This document shows positions 52,045 to 64,000 of a stretch of DNA of 64,000 bases, in pieces. The DNA is from Leucobacter edaphi. Its GTDB lineage: Bacteria; Actinomycetota; Actinomycetes; Actinomycetales; Microbacteriaceae. Below the pieces are notes generated by a model. It had not been told where the DNA came from, did not search any database, and saw nothing but the letters and a program-made list of their open reading frames with translations. Numbering within the stretch: position 1 is the first letter of the stretch; every line of letters starts with the position of its first letter. The translations under genes were made by a program, and so were the position numbers. Location: assembly GCF_016522535.1 (NCBI RefSeq), contig NZ_JAEHOI010000004.1, positions 112,001-176,000 of the forward strand, in the 5' to 3' direction.

Positions 52045-52078
52045 GGCCGAACCTCGAGGCGCGCGCCGTGGCGCTCCC

Positions 52079-52438
52079 CTAGCGGTACAGCGAGTCGCTG
52101 CGGTCGATCGCGGGACCGAGCTCGTCGACGAGGAGGGTGTCGGTGTCGAGCTGACCCGTGCGATAGGCGGCTCGCCCGACCATGTGGGCGGCGATCGGCG
52201 CCGTCAGCGCCTGGAAGATGAAGACCGGCACGAGCCCGAGGAGCGTCGAGAAGGAGCGCTGTTCGAGCGCGATTCCCGCGATGATCAGGAGGAGCCCGAA
52301 GATCTGCGGCTTCGTGGCCGCGTGCAGGCGGCTGAGGGCGTCGGGGAAGCGCAGGAGGCCGATCCCGGCGGCGGCCGAGAGCACCCCCGCGAGCACGATG
52401 CAGACGATCGCGGCGATATCCATGATCTGCTCAAACAT
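52079..52438 (-). CDS. mnhG: Na+/H+ antiporter subunit MnhG (MrpG)
   Basis: Small membrane subunit of the multisubunit cation/proton antiporter, 119 residues. It has three membrane segments (about 5-25, 43-60 and 63-85) and the conserved GLLRFPDALSRLHAATKPQIFGLLLI stretch that identifies MnhG. A hydrophilic tail with DTDTLLVDELGPAIDR follows. The ATG overlaps the end of mnhF by 8 bases. It is the last gene of the operon. Confidence 0.94.
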   Translation of the reverse strand: MFEQIMDIAAIVCIVLAGVLSAAAGIGLLRFPDALSRLHAATKPQIFGLLLIIAGIALEQRSFSTLLGLVPVFIFQALTAPIAAHMVGRAAYRTGQLDTDTLLVDELGPAIDRSDSLYR

Positions 52439-52766
52439 CCCCGGCCACCCTTCTCGTCGCTGCGTCGTGCGAGGCGGTCGCGGCGCCCTCCGCGACTTCC
52501 GCCTTGCGTTTCACGAAGCGCGCGACGACGATCGTCGCGAGCGTCGCGGTAGCGGCGATCACCGTCATGAGCGGGATCGTGTCCGTGTGATGCCGGAGGA
52601 TCATGTCGGCCCCGACGACCAGCATGAGCGTCGTGAGGAGCACGTCGGACGCGACCATGCGGTCGAGAATCGTCGGCCCTCGCACGATCCGAACGAGCGC
52701 GGCGAGCGCCGCGACGGAGAGCCCGACGCCGGCCACGATGAGTGCGACTGTGGTGAACGTGCTCAT
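52431..52766 (-). CDS. mnhF: Na+/H+ antiporter subunit MnhF (MrpF)
   Basis: Small membrane subunit, 111 residues, with three membrane segments (about 6-26, 38-56 and 65-85) and the family motif RIVRGPTILDRMVASD, shared by MnhF proteins. A soluble Ala/Glu-rich tail ends the protein. The ATG at 52766 overlaps the mnhE stop as ATGA, which defines the start; the frame is open upstream through mnhE without coding sense. Confidence 0.93.
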   Translation of the reverse strand: MSTFTTVALIVAGVGLSVAALAALVRIVRGPTILDRMVASDVLLTTLMLVVGADMILRHHTDTIPLMTVIAATATLATIVVARFVKRKAEVAEGAATASHDAATRRVAGDV

Positions 52767-53341
52767 CCGAGGCTCCTCACTTCGTCCTTCGATCCGATGG
52801 CGCGGATCAGCATTTCCTCGATCCGCCGCACCTGCCTGCGCATGGCCGTGAGATCCTTCTGGGTCTCGGTGTCGAGCACGTGGAGGTAGAGCGTCGATTC
52901 GAAGCGGTCGATCTCGGCCACGAGCGACCCCGGGATCAGGGAGATCGTGATCCCGACAAGGGTGATGATGAAGTCCGACCGGGTGCGCAGGCGCACCGCG
53001 ATGATCGAGCAGGTGGGCGGCCGGCCAGGCTTGACGGCGATCCAGGCCACCTGCCACGAGGCGACGGAGAGCCACCAGAGGAAGGAGCCGACGTACTGCA
53101 GCGCGTACCACGGGTTGAATCGTCCGGCCAGTTCAACGGGCGGGAGGTAGAAGACACGCATGACGACGACGGCAATCAGCACGCCGCTCACGACGGACAT
53201 GGCGGACACCTCGCGCCACAGCATCATCCACAGGATGACGAGCCCGATCAGGAGCGGGATCTCGTGCAACCGGACACCCCACTCGAGCCGTCTGGCCGAG
53301 CGCGGAGCATCGGTTCCGGTGTTCGCGAGTCGCTCGCTCAT
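52763..53341 (-). CDS. mnhE: Na+/H+ antiporter subunit MnhE (MrpE)
   Basis: A 192-residue subunit with two or three N-terminal membrane segments (about 28-63) and a cytoplasmic domain containing VAWIAVKPGRPPTCSIIAVRLRTRSDFIITLVGITISLIPGSL-type sequence, in which the TLVGITISLTPGS stretch is the MnhE hallmark. The helical C-terminus (about 145-185) carries charged pairs. The ATG overlaps the mnhD stop as ATGA. MrpE assembles with the small subunits F and G and is needed for complex formation. Confidence 0.94.
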   Translation of the reverse strand: MSERLANTGTDAPRSARRLEWGVRLHEIPLLIGLVILWMMLWREVSAMSVVSGVLIAVVVMRVFYLPPVELAGRFNPWYALQYVGSFLWWLSVASWQVAWIAVKPGRPPTCSIIAVRLRTRSDFIITLVGITISLIPGSLVAEIDRFESTLYLHVLDTETQKDLTAMRRQVRRIEEMLIRAIGSKDEVRSLG

Positions 53342-55161
53342 TCGGCGGCCCCCGTTCGCGTCGTTCCGCTCCCGCCCGGGAGCTCGCCTGGGCTCTCGCC
53401 GAGCACGAGCGCCGCAAGCCTGCCGGAGTTGGCGAGGTCATCGCCGGCTCGGGTGGCGTACGCGTAGAGCGGCCCCGCGAAGACGGTCAGCGCGATACTC
53501 ACGATCACCATTCCCGCGGTCGCACCGGTCATGAGCCCGGGAATCGCTTTCTGCTCCTGGGTGGGCTGAGCGTCGGGAGCGTCCTGCAGCCGATCGAGCA
53601 TCGCCTCTTCCCTGGCGCGCAGCTTCAGCGCCTCGGTGCTCGGTGCGGGGCGGCCGTTCCGATCCGGAGCCCCTCCGAAGGTGCCGGTGGTCGGCGGGTG
53701 GTCGCTCACGGACAGGACGCCGGTTGCCTCGCTCGCACCCGCGGCGTCCGCCGGCCCCGCCGCGCTCGCGGCGTCACGGGCGCCAGTGGCCTCCAGCCTC
53801 CCGGCTTCGGGATCGTGTGCCGCGCGCTTGGGCGCGACCGCGCGGGGTCGCGCCCGCCAGAAGGCGAGCACCCACGCGCGGGCGAGCGCGTAGAGCGTGA
53901 GCAGCGAGGTCAGCGCACCGATCCCGATCAGCCAGTACGCGGCGGGACCGCCGACGTCGGCGGCGGTGACGAAGAGCCCGAGCTTGCCGATGAATCCCGA
54001 GAACGGCGGGATTCCGCCGAGGTTGAGCATCGGGATGAAGAAGAGGACCGCGATCACGGGCGAGGCGCGGAGCATGCCGCGCAGGCTCGCGAGCGAGGTC
54101 GTGCCGCCCTGTCGCTCGAGAAGACCGACCGCGAGGAACAGCGTCGTCTGCACGATGATGTGGTGCATGATGTAGTAGATCGTGGCGGCGAAGCCGGCCG
54201 CGTTCGCCATCCCGATGCCGAAGATCATGTAGCCGATGTGGCTGATCAGGGTGAACGACAGCAATCGCTTGATGTCGAGCTGGGCTACGGCGCCCAGGAT
54301 GCCGATCAGCATGGTGAGTCCGGCGATCACCAGCAGGAGCGTGTCGACGCTCGAGTCGGGGAACAGCTGGGTCTGGGTGCGAATGATCGCGTAGACGCCC
54401 ACCTTCGTCAGCAGGCCCGCGAACACCGCGGTGACGGGCGCCGGCGCCGTGGGATACGAGTCGGGGAGCCAGAAGGACAGCGGGAAGACGGCGGCCTTGA
54501 TCCCGAACGCGATGAGCAGGGCGAGGTTCAGGAGCAACTGCGTGTCCTGCGGGAGCTCGGCGATGCGCACGGTGAGCTGGGCCATGTTGACCGTCCCCGT
54601 CGCCCCGTAGATCATGCCGATCGCTGCGAGGAACAGAATCGACGAGACGAGTGAAACCACGACGTAGGTCACGCCGGCCCGGATGCGCGCAGCGGTCCCG
54701 CCGAGGGTGATCAGCACATAGCTCGCGACGAGCAGGATCTCGAAGCCCACGTAAAGGTTGAAGAGGTCGCCTGCGATAAACGCGTTGAACACGCCGGCGC
54801 CGAGTACGAGGTAGGTCGGATAGTAGATCGAGACCGGGGTGTCCTCGTCGCCGTCGGCGAGGCCCTGGCCGATCGAGAACAGGAACACCGCGAGCAGCAC
54901 GATCGAGGACACCGTGAGCATCAGCGCCGACACGCGGTCGACGACGAGCGCGATTCCGAACGGGGCGCCCCAGCCGCCGACCTCCATGATCAGCGGCCCG
55001 CCGGCGTCGACGAGCCAGACCAGCACCAGGCTCAGTACGACGACTCCCCCGAGCGCGACGAGCGTGATGCCCTGCTGGGCGCGCCGGTGCCCGGGAAGCG
55101 CGAGCGCGAGGGCCGCGCCCACGAGCGGGACGAGGACGACGAGGGGAACGAGCCAGATCAT
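53338..55161 (-). CDS. mnhD: Na+/H+ antiporter subunit MnhD (MrpD), with soluble insert
   Basis: Proton-translocating subunit related to respiratory complex I NuoM/N, 607 residues with about 14 membrane segments. Key features are GFEILLVASYVLI (about 139-151, with the conserved Glu) and LIAFGIKAAVFPLSFWLPDSYPTAPAPVTAVFAGLLTKVGVYAI-type sequence (about 217-260) with the conserved Lys. Between the last two membrane segments is a soluble insert of about 100 residues (437-540), rich in Ala, Gly, Pro, Asp. The ATG overlaps the mnhC stop as ATGA. Confidence 0.95.
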   Translation of the reverse strand: MIWLVPLVVLVPLVGAALALALPGHRRAQQGITLVALGGVVVLSLVLVWLVDAGGPLIMEVGGWGAPFGIALVVDRVSALMLTVSSIVLLAVFLFSIGQGLADGDEDTPVSIYYPTYLVLGAGVFNAFIAGDLFNLYVGFEILLVASYVLITLGGTAARIRAGVTYVVVSLVSSILFLAAIGMIYGATGTVNMAQLTVRIAELPQDTQLLLNLALLIAFGIKAAVFPLSFWLPDSYPTAPAPVTAVFAGLLTKVGVYAIIRTQTQLFPDSSVDTLLLVIAGLTMLIGILGAVAQLDIKRLLSFTLISHIGYMIFGIGMANAAGFAATIYYIMHHIIVQTTLFLAVGLLERQGGTTSLASLRGMLRASPVIAVLFFIPMLNLGGIPPFSGFIGKLGLFVTAADVGGPAAYWLIGIGALTSLLTLYALARAWVLAFWRARPRAVAPKRAAHDPEAGRLEATGARDAASAAGPADAAGASEATGVLSVSDHPPTTGTFGGAPDRNGRPAPSTEALKLRAREEAMLDRLQDAPDAQPTQEQKAIPGLMTGATAGMVIVSIALTVFAGPLYAYATRAGDDLANSGRLAALVLGESPGELPGGSGTTRTGAAE

Positions 55162-55958
55162 CGGTCTCCCCCTTCGTGGTCTCGTGCGTCAGTGGACTTG
55201 GGTGGCGGCGGCGCGGGCGCTGCGCCCCCGGTTTCCCGAGAGGAGGGGCGGCCCGGGTCCGGGTTTCCCTCGGCTCCACGCGGGCCTGCTGTACCGGGCA
55301 CCGCCGATCCGGGGCCAGCCGAACCGGGAGCTGCGGAATCGAGGTCTGCCGTACCGGGAGCTGCGGCACGGAGAGCTGCGGCGCTGAGTCCCGCGGCTCC
55401 GGGAGCTGCGGCCCGGAGGCCCGCGGTTGCGAGCACGGCGCGGCCGTCCTCGCGAGCACCCCCGCGGGCGTCACCGTCGGTGTCGGCCTCGTCGTCGGAC
55501 TCCCCCTCGGCACCCTGTCGGGCCTCGACGTCGCTGTCGTCGCCAGTTTCGGGGGTGTCCTCGAGGTCGAGGTCGGTGAGCTCCTCGGTCGTGAGCGACT
55601 CCGTGGCCCCAAGCTCGAGATCCGCCTCGTCGTCCTGCACCGTGTCGTCGCGATCGTGAGCGAGACGCCACGTGCGGTAAATGAGCGCCAGGAAGAACGC
55701 CGAGACGCCGAAGGTGATGACGATCGCGGTGAGGATGAACGCCTGCGGAAGCGGGTCGCTCATCTCCGACGGTTCCGCATCGCCCACGATCGGCGCCGCG
55801 CCAAAGCTGCCGCTCATCAGGAAGATGAGCAGGTTGGTCGCGTTGCCCACGAGGAGGAAGCCGAGCAGGAGTCGCGTGAGGGTGCGATCGAGCAGGAGAT
55901 ACACGCCGCAGGCGTACATGACGACCATCACGGCGACGAGAACGAGGGGCATAGTCAC
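55158..55958 (-). CDS. mnhC: Na+/H+ antiporter subunit MnhC (MrpC) with long repeat-bearing tail
   Basis: NuoK-like subunit. Residues 1-100 hold three membrane segments and the motifs GVYLLLDRTLTRLLLGF and LLGFLLVGNATNLLIFL, and DPLPQAFILTAIVITFG, typical of MnhC. The full protein has 266 residues because a tail of about 160 residues follows: an acidic stretch (about 102-165), then ten degenerate pentapeptide-like units (about 178-225; TAGLR, AAAPG, AAGLS, AAALR, TADLD), then a Pro-rich end. The GTG at 55958 overlaps the mnhA stop as GTGA; an ATG two codons later is an alternative. Confidence 0.92.
   Translation of the reverse strand: MTMPLVLVAVMVVMYACGVYLLLDRTLTRLLLGFLLVGNATNLLIFLMSGSFGAAPIVGDAEPSEMSDPLPQAFILTAIVITFGVSAFFLALIYRTWRLAHDRDDTVQDDEADLELGATESLTTEELTDLDLEDTPETGDDSDVEARQGAEGESDDEADTDGDARGGAREDGRAVLATAGLRAAAPGAAGLSAAALRAAAPGTADLDSAAPGSAGPGSAVPGTAGPRGAEGNPDPGRPSSRETGGAAPAPPPPKSTDARDHEGGDR
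55294..55428. repeat. 15-bp tandem repeat inside mnhC
   Basis: Nine consecutive 15-base units, consensus CCGGGAGCTGCGGNN on the plus strand, with three nearly identical copies (55324, 55354 and 55399). The unit length keeps the mnhC frame and yields a five-residue period in the protein. Units at both ends are more diverged. Confidence 0.75.
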
Positions 55959-58852
55959 TGCGCGCTCACCTCTTCCTCTTCGAAGGAGGCGACCTCGGCC
56001 TCCTCGTGCTCGTCGATCTCCGCGCCGAGGCTGCGGAGCACGTCGAGGATCAGGCCGAAGACGACGAGGTAGACGCCGATGTCGAACAGCGTCGAAGTGA
56101 CGAGGGGCAGGGTTCCGAAAATGCCGAGGTCGGCGTCGACCCACGCGGAGCTGAGCGCGGACTGCCCGAAGAACAGCGGGAGGACGGCCATGGTGACCGC
56201 GATGGACAGGCCGGTGCCGAGGATCCGACCCGCGTCGAGCGGAACCGTTGCGCGGAGCTCGTGCCGGCCGCCAGCGAGGTAGCGCGCGACGAGGGCGAGG
56301 CCGGCGACGAGGCCGCCAGCGAACCCGCCGCCCGGCGAATTGTGGCCGGTGAACAGCAGATACAGGGACAGGATGATGAGCGCGTGGAACACGAGCCGAA
56401 CGACAACCTCGAGCATGATGGAGCGTCGCGCGGGATCGAGCCTGCGACCGGCGAGCAGCCACGAAACCCGGGTCGCGGGATCCTGCGGGTCGGCGACGCG
56501 GAGCAGGTGCTCTCGGGCCTGGGTGCGGGCGTCGCGTCGAGTGAGCTTCGGCCGGAAGTCTGCGCGGGTGCTGAGGAAGACGAGCGAGGCGACGCCGGTG
56601 GCCGCGGCGAGGATGACCGAGAGCTCGCCCATGGTGTCCCAGCCTCGGATGTCGACGAGCATCACGTTGACGACGTTCTTGCCGTGTCCCCCGGCCGCTG
56701 CGAGCTCGGGGAGTTGCAGCGAGATGGGGTCGGCGATGCGGGAGCCCAGCGCGATCACGGCGACGACTCCCATGACGAGCCCGACACCGGCGCCGATCGC
56801 GAGTCGCGCCCACCGCACCTTCCGCGTGGCGCGACGGCCGAGGCGCTGCGGGAGGCGTCGGATCACGAGGACGAACGCGATCAGCGTCACCGTTTCGACG
56901 AGCACCTGCGTCAGCGCGAGATCGGGTGCCCCGTGCGTCGCGAAGAGCGCAGCCATCCCGTACCCGGTGATGCCGACGAGGACGACAGCCTGGAACCTCG
57001 TCTTCGCGCGGAGCGAGAACACGGTCGCGAGGATCATCACGAGCGCGATCGGCACCTGCACCGGCGAGGTGGCGACGACGTATTCGTCGGGCCAGAGGTC
57101 GTTGGTGAGGACGGTGCCGCCCAGGGCGATGACGACCACGATCAGGATCACCGCGAGGTAGAACGGCAGCGAACCGCGCTGGGTGAGCGCGGTGAGTCGC
57201 ACGGCGAGCACGTCGATCCAGTGGGTGAGGACCCAGTACGCGTGGGAGGCCGACCAGCGCTCCGAGATGACGGGCAGGCGGGGCCGCAGTCGCGACGCCG
57301 CGACCGCGAGCAGCGTGCCGAGCACGAGTACGCTGAGCGAGGCGATGAGCGCGGACGTGACACCGTGCCAGAGCGCGAGATGCTCGGGCTCTCTGCCCGG
57401 CTCCTCCGCGATCGTCGCGAGGAAGAGGCTGTCGAAGAAGGTGGCTCCGACGCCGGCGACGACCGTGAGCACGACGAAGACGACGGGCGCGATCAGGATC
57501 TTTCCTTCGGGCGGGTGGACGACCGCGCACACCTCTGTGTCGGCCTTCATGCCGAAGGCACCCCACAGGAATCGGCCCATGTAGCCGACCGTGAGGACGC
57601 TTCCGGCGAGCGTCACCCAGAACACGAGCGTGGCCAGCCCCGATGCGTTGCCGACCTCGATCAGCTCCATGAGCGCGGCTTCCTTCGCGACGAAGCCGAC
57701 GAGCGGGGGGACGCCCGCCATGGATGCCGCAGCGATCGTGGTGAGCACCGCGAGGACGGGGAGCCGTCTGCCGAGACCGCAGAGCTTGCGGAGGTCGCGG
57801 GTTCCCGTGGCGTGATCGATGATTCCGACGGAGAGGAAGAGCGGGGCCTTGGCGAGGGCGTGCGCGAAGAGCAGCACGATGCCGGCGAAGCTCGTTCGCG
57901 GGTCGCCGACGCCGACGACCATCGCGAGGAGGCCCAGCTGGCTGACCGTGCCATGGGCGACGATGAGTTTGATGTCGTACTGCCTGAGGGCGCGCACTCC
58001 CCCGTTGATCATGGTGATGGCGCCGAGGATGACGATCGTCTCGCGGAAGCCCGGCACGTCGCCGAAGGCGGGGATCACGCGCAGGATCAGGTAGATCCCG
58101 GCCTTCACCATCGCTGCGGCGTGCAGGTATGCGCTGACCGGCGTGGGGGCGGCCATGGCGCCGGGGAGCCAGAAGTGGAAGGGGAAGATCGCGGACTTCG
58201 AGAGCGCGCCCGCGAGCACGAGGAACGCCGCGGTGGCGCCGAGCGCGCCCTGCGGCGGGTGGGCAACGATCTCGGACAGCAGCGGGGTGCCCGCCGCACG
58301 TGCGAGCAGGACGAAGCCGACGAACATGGCGAGGCCGCCCGAGACGGTGACCATGAGGGCCTGCAGGGCAGCGGAGTTCGCGGTGCGGAGCCGGGTGACG
58401 TGGCCGATGAGGAGGAACGAGAACACCGTCGTTCCTTCCCAGAAGATGAAGAGGAGGTAGACGTCGTCGGCGAGCACGAGTCCGAGCATGGAGGCCGCGA
58501 AACCCATGAATACCCCGGCGAAGCGGGGCAGCCCGATGTCGTCGTCCTCGAAGTAGCTCGTGCAGTAGAGCAGCACGAGCGAGCCCGCGCCCGTGACGAG
58601 CAACGCGAAGAGGGCAGAGAGCGCGTCGAGGCGCAGCGTGAGCGTGAGGCCTAGCTCGGGGATCCAGGGCAGCTGCTCGACGATGATCTCCCCGGTGAAC
58701 ACGGGAAGGGAGATAATGAGGACCGCGACGAAAGTGGCGGCCATGAGCAGGCTGAGGCCGATGAACGAGCGGCGGCCGAGCCGTTTGACGACCGGGTGAG
58801 CGACGGAGGCAGCAAGAGCGAGGACGAGCAGCATGCCCATCATCGCTCCCAT
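55955..58852 (-). CDS. mnhA: Na+/H+ antiporter subunit MnhA with fused MnhB domain (MrpAB)
   Basis: Largest antiporter subunit, 965 residues. The N-terminal NuoL-like part (about 1-620) has FIFWEGTTVFSFLLIGH, GALSKSAIFPFHFWLPGAMAAPTPVSAYLHAAAMVKAGIYL-type sequence with conserved Lys and His, and VAHGTVSQLG. A MbhD/E-like region follows (about 620-760; HGAPDLALTQVLVETVTLIAFVLVIRRLP), then the MnhB domain (about 795-960; LYLLFTGHNSPGGGFAGGLVAGLAL). No separate mnhB exists. First gene of the operon; the ATG at 58852 lacks a clear ribosome binding site, and ATGs at 58843 and 58840 are alternatives. Confidence 0.95.
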   Translation of the reverse strand: MGAMMGMLLVLALAASVAHPVVKRLGRRSFIGLSLLMAATFVAVLIISLPVFTGEIIVEQLPWIPELGLTLTLRLDALSALFALLVTGAGSLVLLYCTSYFEDDDIGLPRFAGVFMGFAASMLGLVLADDVYLLFIFWEGTTVFSFLLIGHVTRLRTANSAALQALMVTVSGGLAMFVGFVLLARAAGTPLLSEIVAHPPQGALGATAAFLVLAGALSKSAIFPFHFWLPGAMAAPTPVSAYLHAAAMVKAGIYLILRVIPAFGDVPGFRETIVILGAITMINGGVRALRQYDIKLIVAHGTVSQLGLLAMVVGVGDPRTSFAGIVLLFAHALAKAPLFLSVGIIDHATGTRDLRKLCGLGRRLPVLAVLTTIAAASMAGVPPLVGFVAKEAALMELIEVGNASGLATLVFWVTLAGSVLTVGYMGRFLWGAFGMKADTEVCAVVHPPEGKILIAPVVFVVLTVVAGVGATFFDSLFLATIAEEPGREPEHLALWHGVTSALIASLSVLVLGTLLAVAASRLRPRLPVISERWSASHAYWVLTHWIDVLAVRLTALTQRGSLPFYLAVILIVVVIALGGTVLTNDLWPDEYVVATSPVQVPIALVMILATVFSLRAKTRFQAVVLVGITGYGMAALFATHGAPDLALTQVLVETVTLIAFVLVIRRLPQRLGRRATRKVRWARLAIGAGVGLVMGVVAVIALGSRIADPISLQLPELAAAGGHGKNVVNVMLVDIRGWDTMGELSVILAAATGVASLVFLSTRADFRPKLTRRDARTQAREHLLRVADPQDPATRVSWLLAGRRLDPARRSIMLEVVVRLVFHALIILSLYLLFTGHNSPGGGFAGGLVAGLALVARYLAGGRHELRATVPLDAGRILGTGLSIAVTMAVLPLFFGQSALSSAWVDADLGIFGTLPLVTSTLFDIGVYLVVFGLILDVLRSLGAEIDEHEEAEVASFEEEEVSAQ

Positions 58853-58980
58853 AGGCGGCCCGCTTTCACATTGAGTTGGTCGTCGTTCTGGTGGTTTTTG
58901 CCCCTGTCCATTCTACAGAGAGACCCCTGACAACGTTGCCCCGAACGGAGCGGGCTGCAGGAAAACCCTCCTGAAATGGG

Positions 58981-59030
58981 TCGAGGGTCGTACGTGACTG
59001 CCGGCTGTGGCGGTCTCGTACGACCCTCGA
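58981..59030 (-). terminator. Terminator of the rRNA operon
   Basis: A perfect 14-bp stem (58981-58994 with 59017-59030) about 10 bases after the 5S gene. The 22-base interior can form a smaller CCG/CGG stem. A TTTTCC run follows about 20 bases further on the minus strand. mnhA starts 128 bases beyond the stem, and TAGAAT at about 58917-58912 (minus) may be its -10. Confidence 0.8.
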
Positions 59031-59040
59031 TGAAAAGGTG

Positions 59041-59157
59041 TCCGGCGGTGTCCTACTCTCCCACACCCTCCCGAGTGCAGTACCATCGGCGCAGTCAGTC
59101 TTAGCTTCCGGGTTCGGAATGTGTCCGGGCGTTTCCCTGACGCTATGGCCGCCGTAA
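59041..59157 (-). rRNA. rrf: 5S ribosomal RNA
   Basis: Recognised from the minus-strand sequence beginning TTACGGCGGCCATAGCG and ending AGGACACCGCCGGA, whose ends pair as helix I, with the internal CCGAACCCGGAAGCTAAG loop B/C region. About 117 nt. Ends are placed by pairing and may be off by 1-3 bases. It follows 23S after about 136 bases. Confidence 0.95.
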
Positions 59158-59168
59158 CTCTATTAACA

Positions 59169-59217
59169 TGTGGCCACCCCGCCCCCAAAAAAGTGTGGGG
59201 GTGTGGTGTGGCCGTAC
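59169..59217 (-). other. Hairpin in the 23S-5S spacer
   Basis: GTGGCCACCCCGCCCCC-type arm (about 59170-59186) pairs imperfectly with GGGGGTGTGGTGTGGCC (about 59197-59213) around an A-rich loop containing AAAAAA. Within an rRNA operon this is more likely a processing stem than a terminator, although on the minus strand the loop reads TTTTTT. Confidence 0.4.
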
Positions 59218-59293
59218 GTCAAGAACCACAAAGTGGACGCGATCATCGTTACATTTGCTCTACTCATGTCCCCACACGTGGGTGGGGTGGAAA

Positions 59294-64000
<4,707 letters not shown>

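Noticed and set aside
55959..57566. N-terminal extension of mnhC through mnhA
   Set aside because: The frame is open only because of GC bias; it overlaps the mnhA coding sequence and the MnhC domain begins at 55958.
56006..58654. Plus-strand open frame of 882 codons opposite mnhA
   Set aside because: Antisense shadow with Asp/Glu/Arg-rich translation; mnhA has all family motifs.

Overview
The window is chromosomal core sequence from a high-GC actinobacterium, most likely a member of the Microbacteriaceae (Leucobacter-like). The grounds are strong GC-rich codon bias, many GTG starts, a full actinobacterial division and cell-wall (dcw) cluster with SepF, YggT and DivIVA, a GarA/FtsR regulatory locus, and a MurE whose substrate-recognition motif is not the diaminopimelate type. 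The genus is inferred, because no database comparison was possible. No prophage, insertion sequence, CRISPR array or defence island is visible.

Layout. 1-8.5 kb: start of a probable priA (minus), metK, rpoZ, an unrecognised conserved-type protein, two acyl-CoA thioesterases, the ribosome-associated ABC-F factor EttA, a DUF6993-type lipoprotein, a small single-stranded DNA-binding protein, and nadE-msrA. 8.6-32.4 kb: a nearly unbroken minus-strand block that, in transcription order, is mraZ, rsmH, ftsL-like, ftsI, murE, murF, mraY, murD, ftsW, murG, murC, ftsQ, ftsZ, yggS, sepF, yggT, divIVA, lspA, rluD, dnaE. It builds lipid II, drives septation and polar growth, and ends in lipoprotein processing and replication. 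Most internal junctions are 4-base GTGA or ATGA start/stop overlaps.

32.8-41.8 kb: a set in the same order as the mycobacterial region downstream of dcw: DUF3040 membrane protein, polyprenyl diphosphate synthase, Rv2175c-like DNA-binding protein, PASTA Ser/Thr kinase (PknL-like), class II DAHP synthase, PlsC-type acyltransferase and FadD15-like acyl-CoA ligase, then peptide deformylase. 41.9-51.9 kb: central carbon metabolism and its control: pyruvate carboxylase, an orphan ParA ATPase, two MerR regulators (one the FtsR type) next to a GarA/OdhI FHA protein, and a RamB-type regulator divergent from malate synthase. 52-58.9 kb: a six-gene Mnh/Mrp cation/proton antiporter operon in which mnhA carries the MnhB part. 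59-64 kb: a minus-strand rRNA operon (16S, cut by the window edge, then 23S and 5S) with no tRNA in the 16S-23S spacer.

The most useful non-gene signals are a MerR-type operator shared by ftsZ and the merR operon, MraZ boxes including a second unexpected pair, a repeated leaderless-promoter geometry (TANNNT, 6-7 nt, start codon) at six genes, strong hairpin terminators, and a 15-bp tandem repeat inside the 3' part of mnhC.
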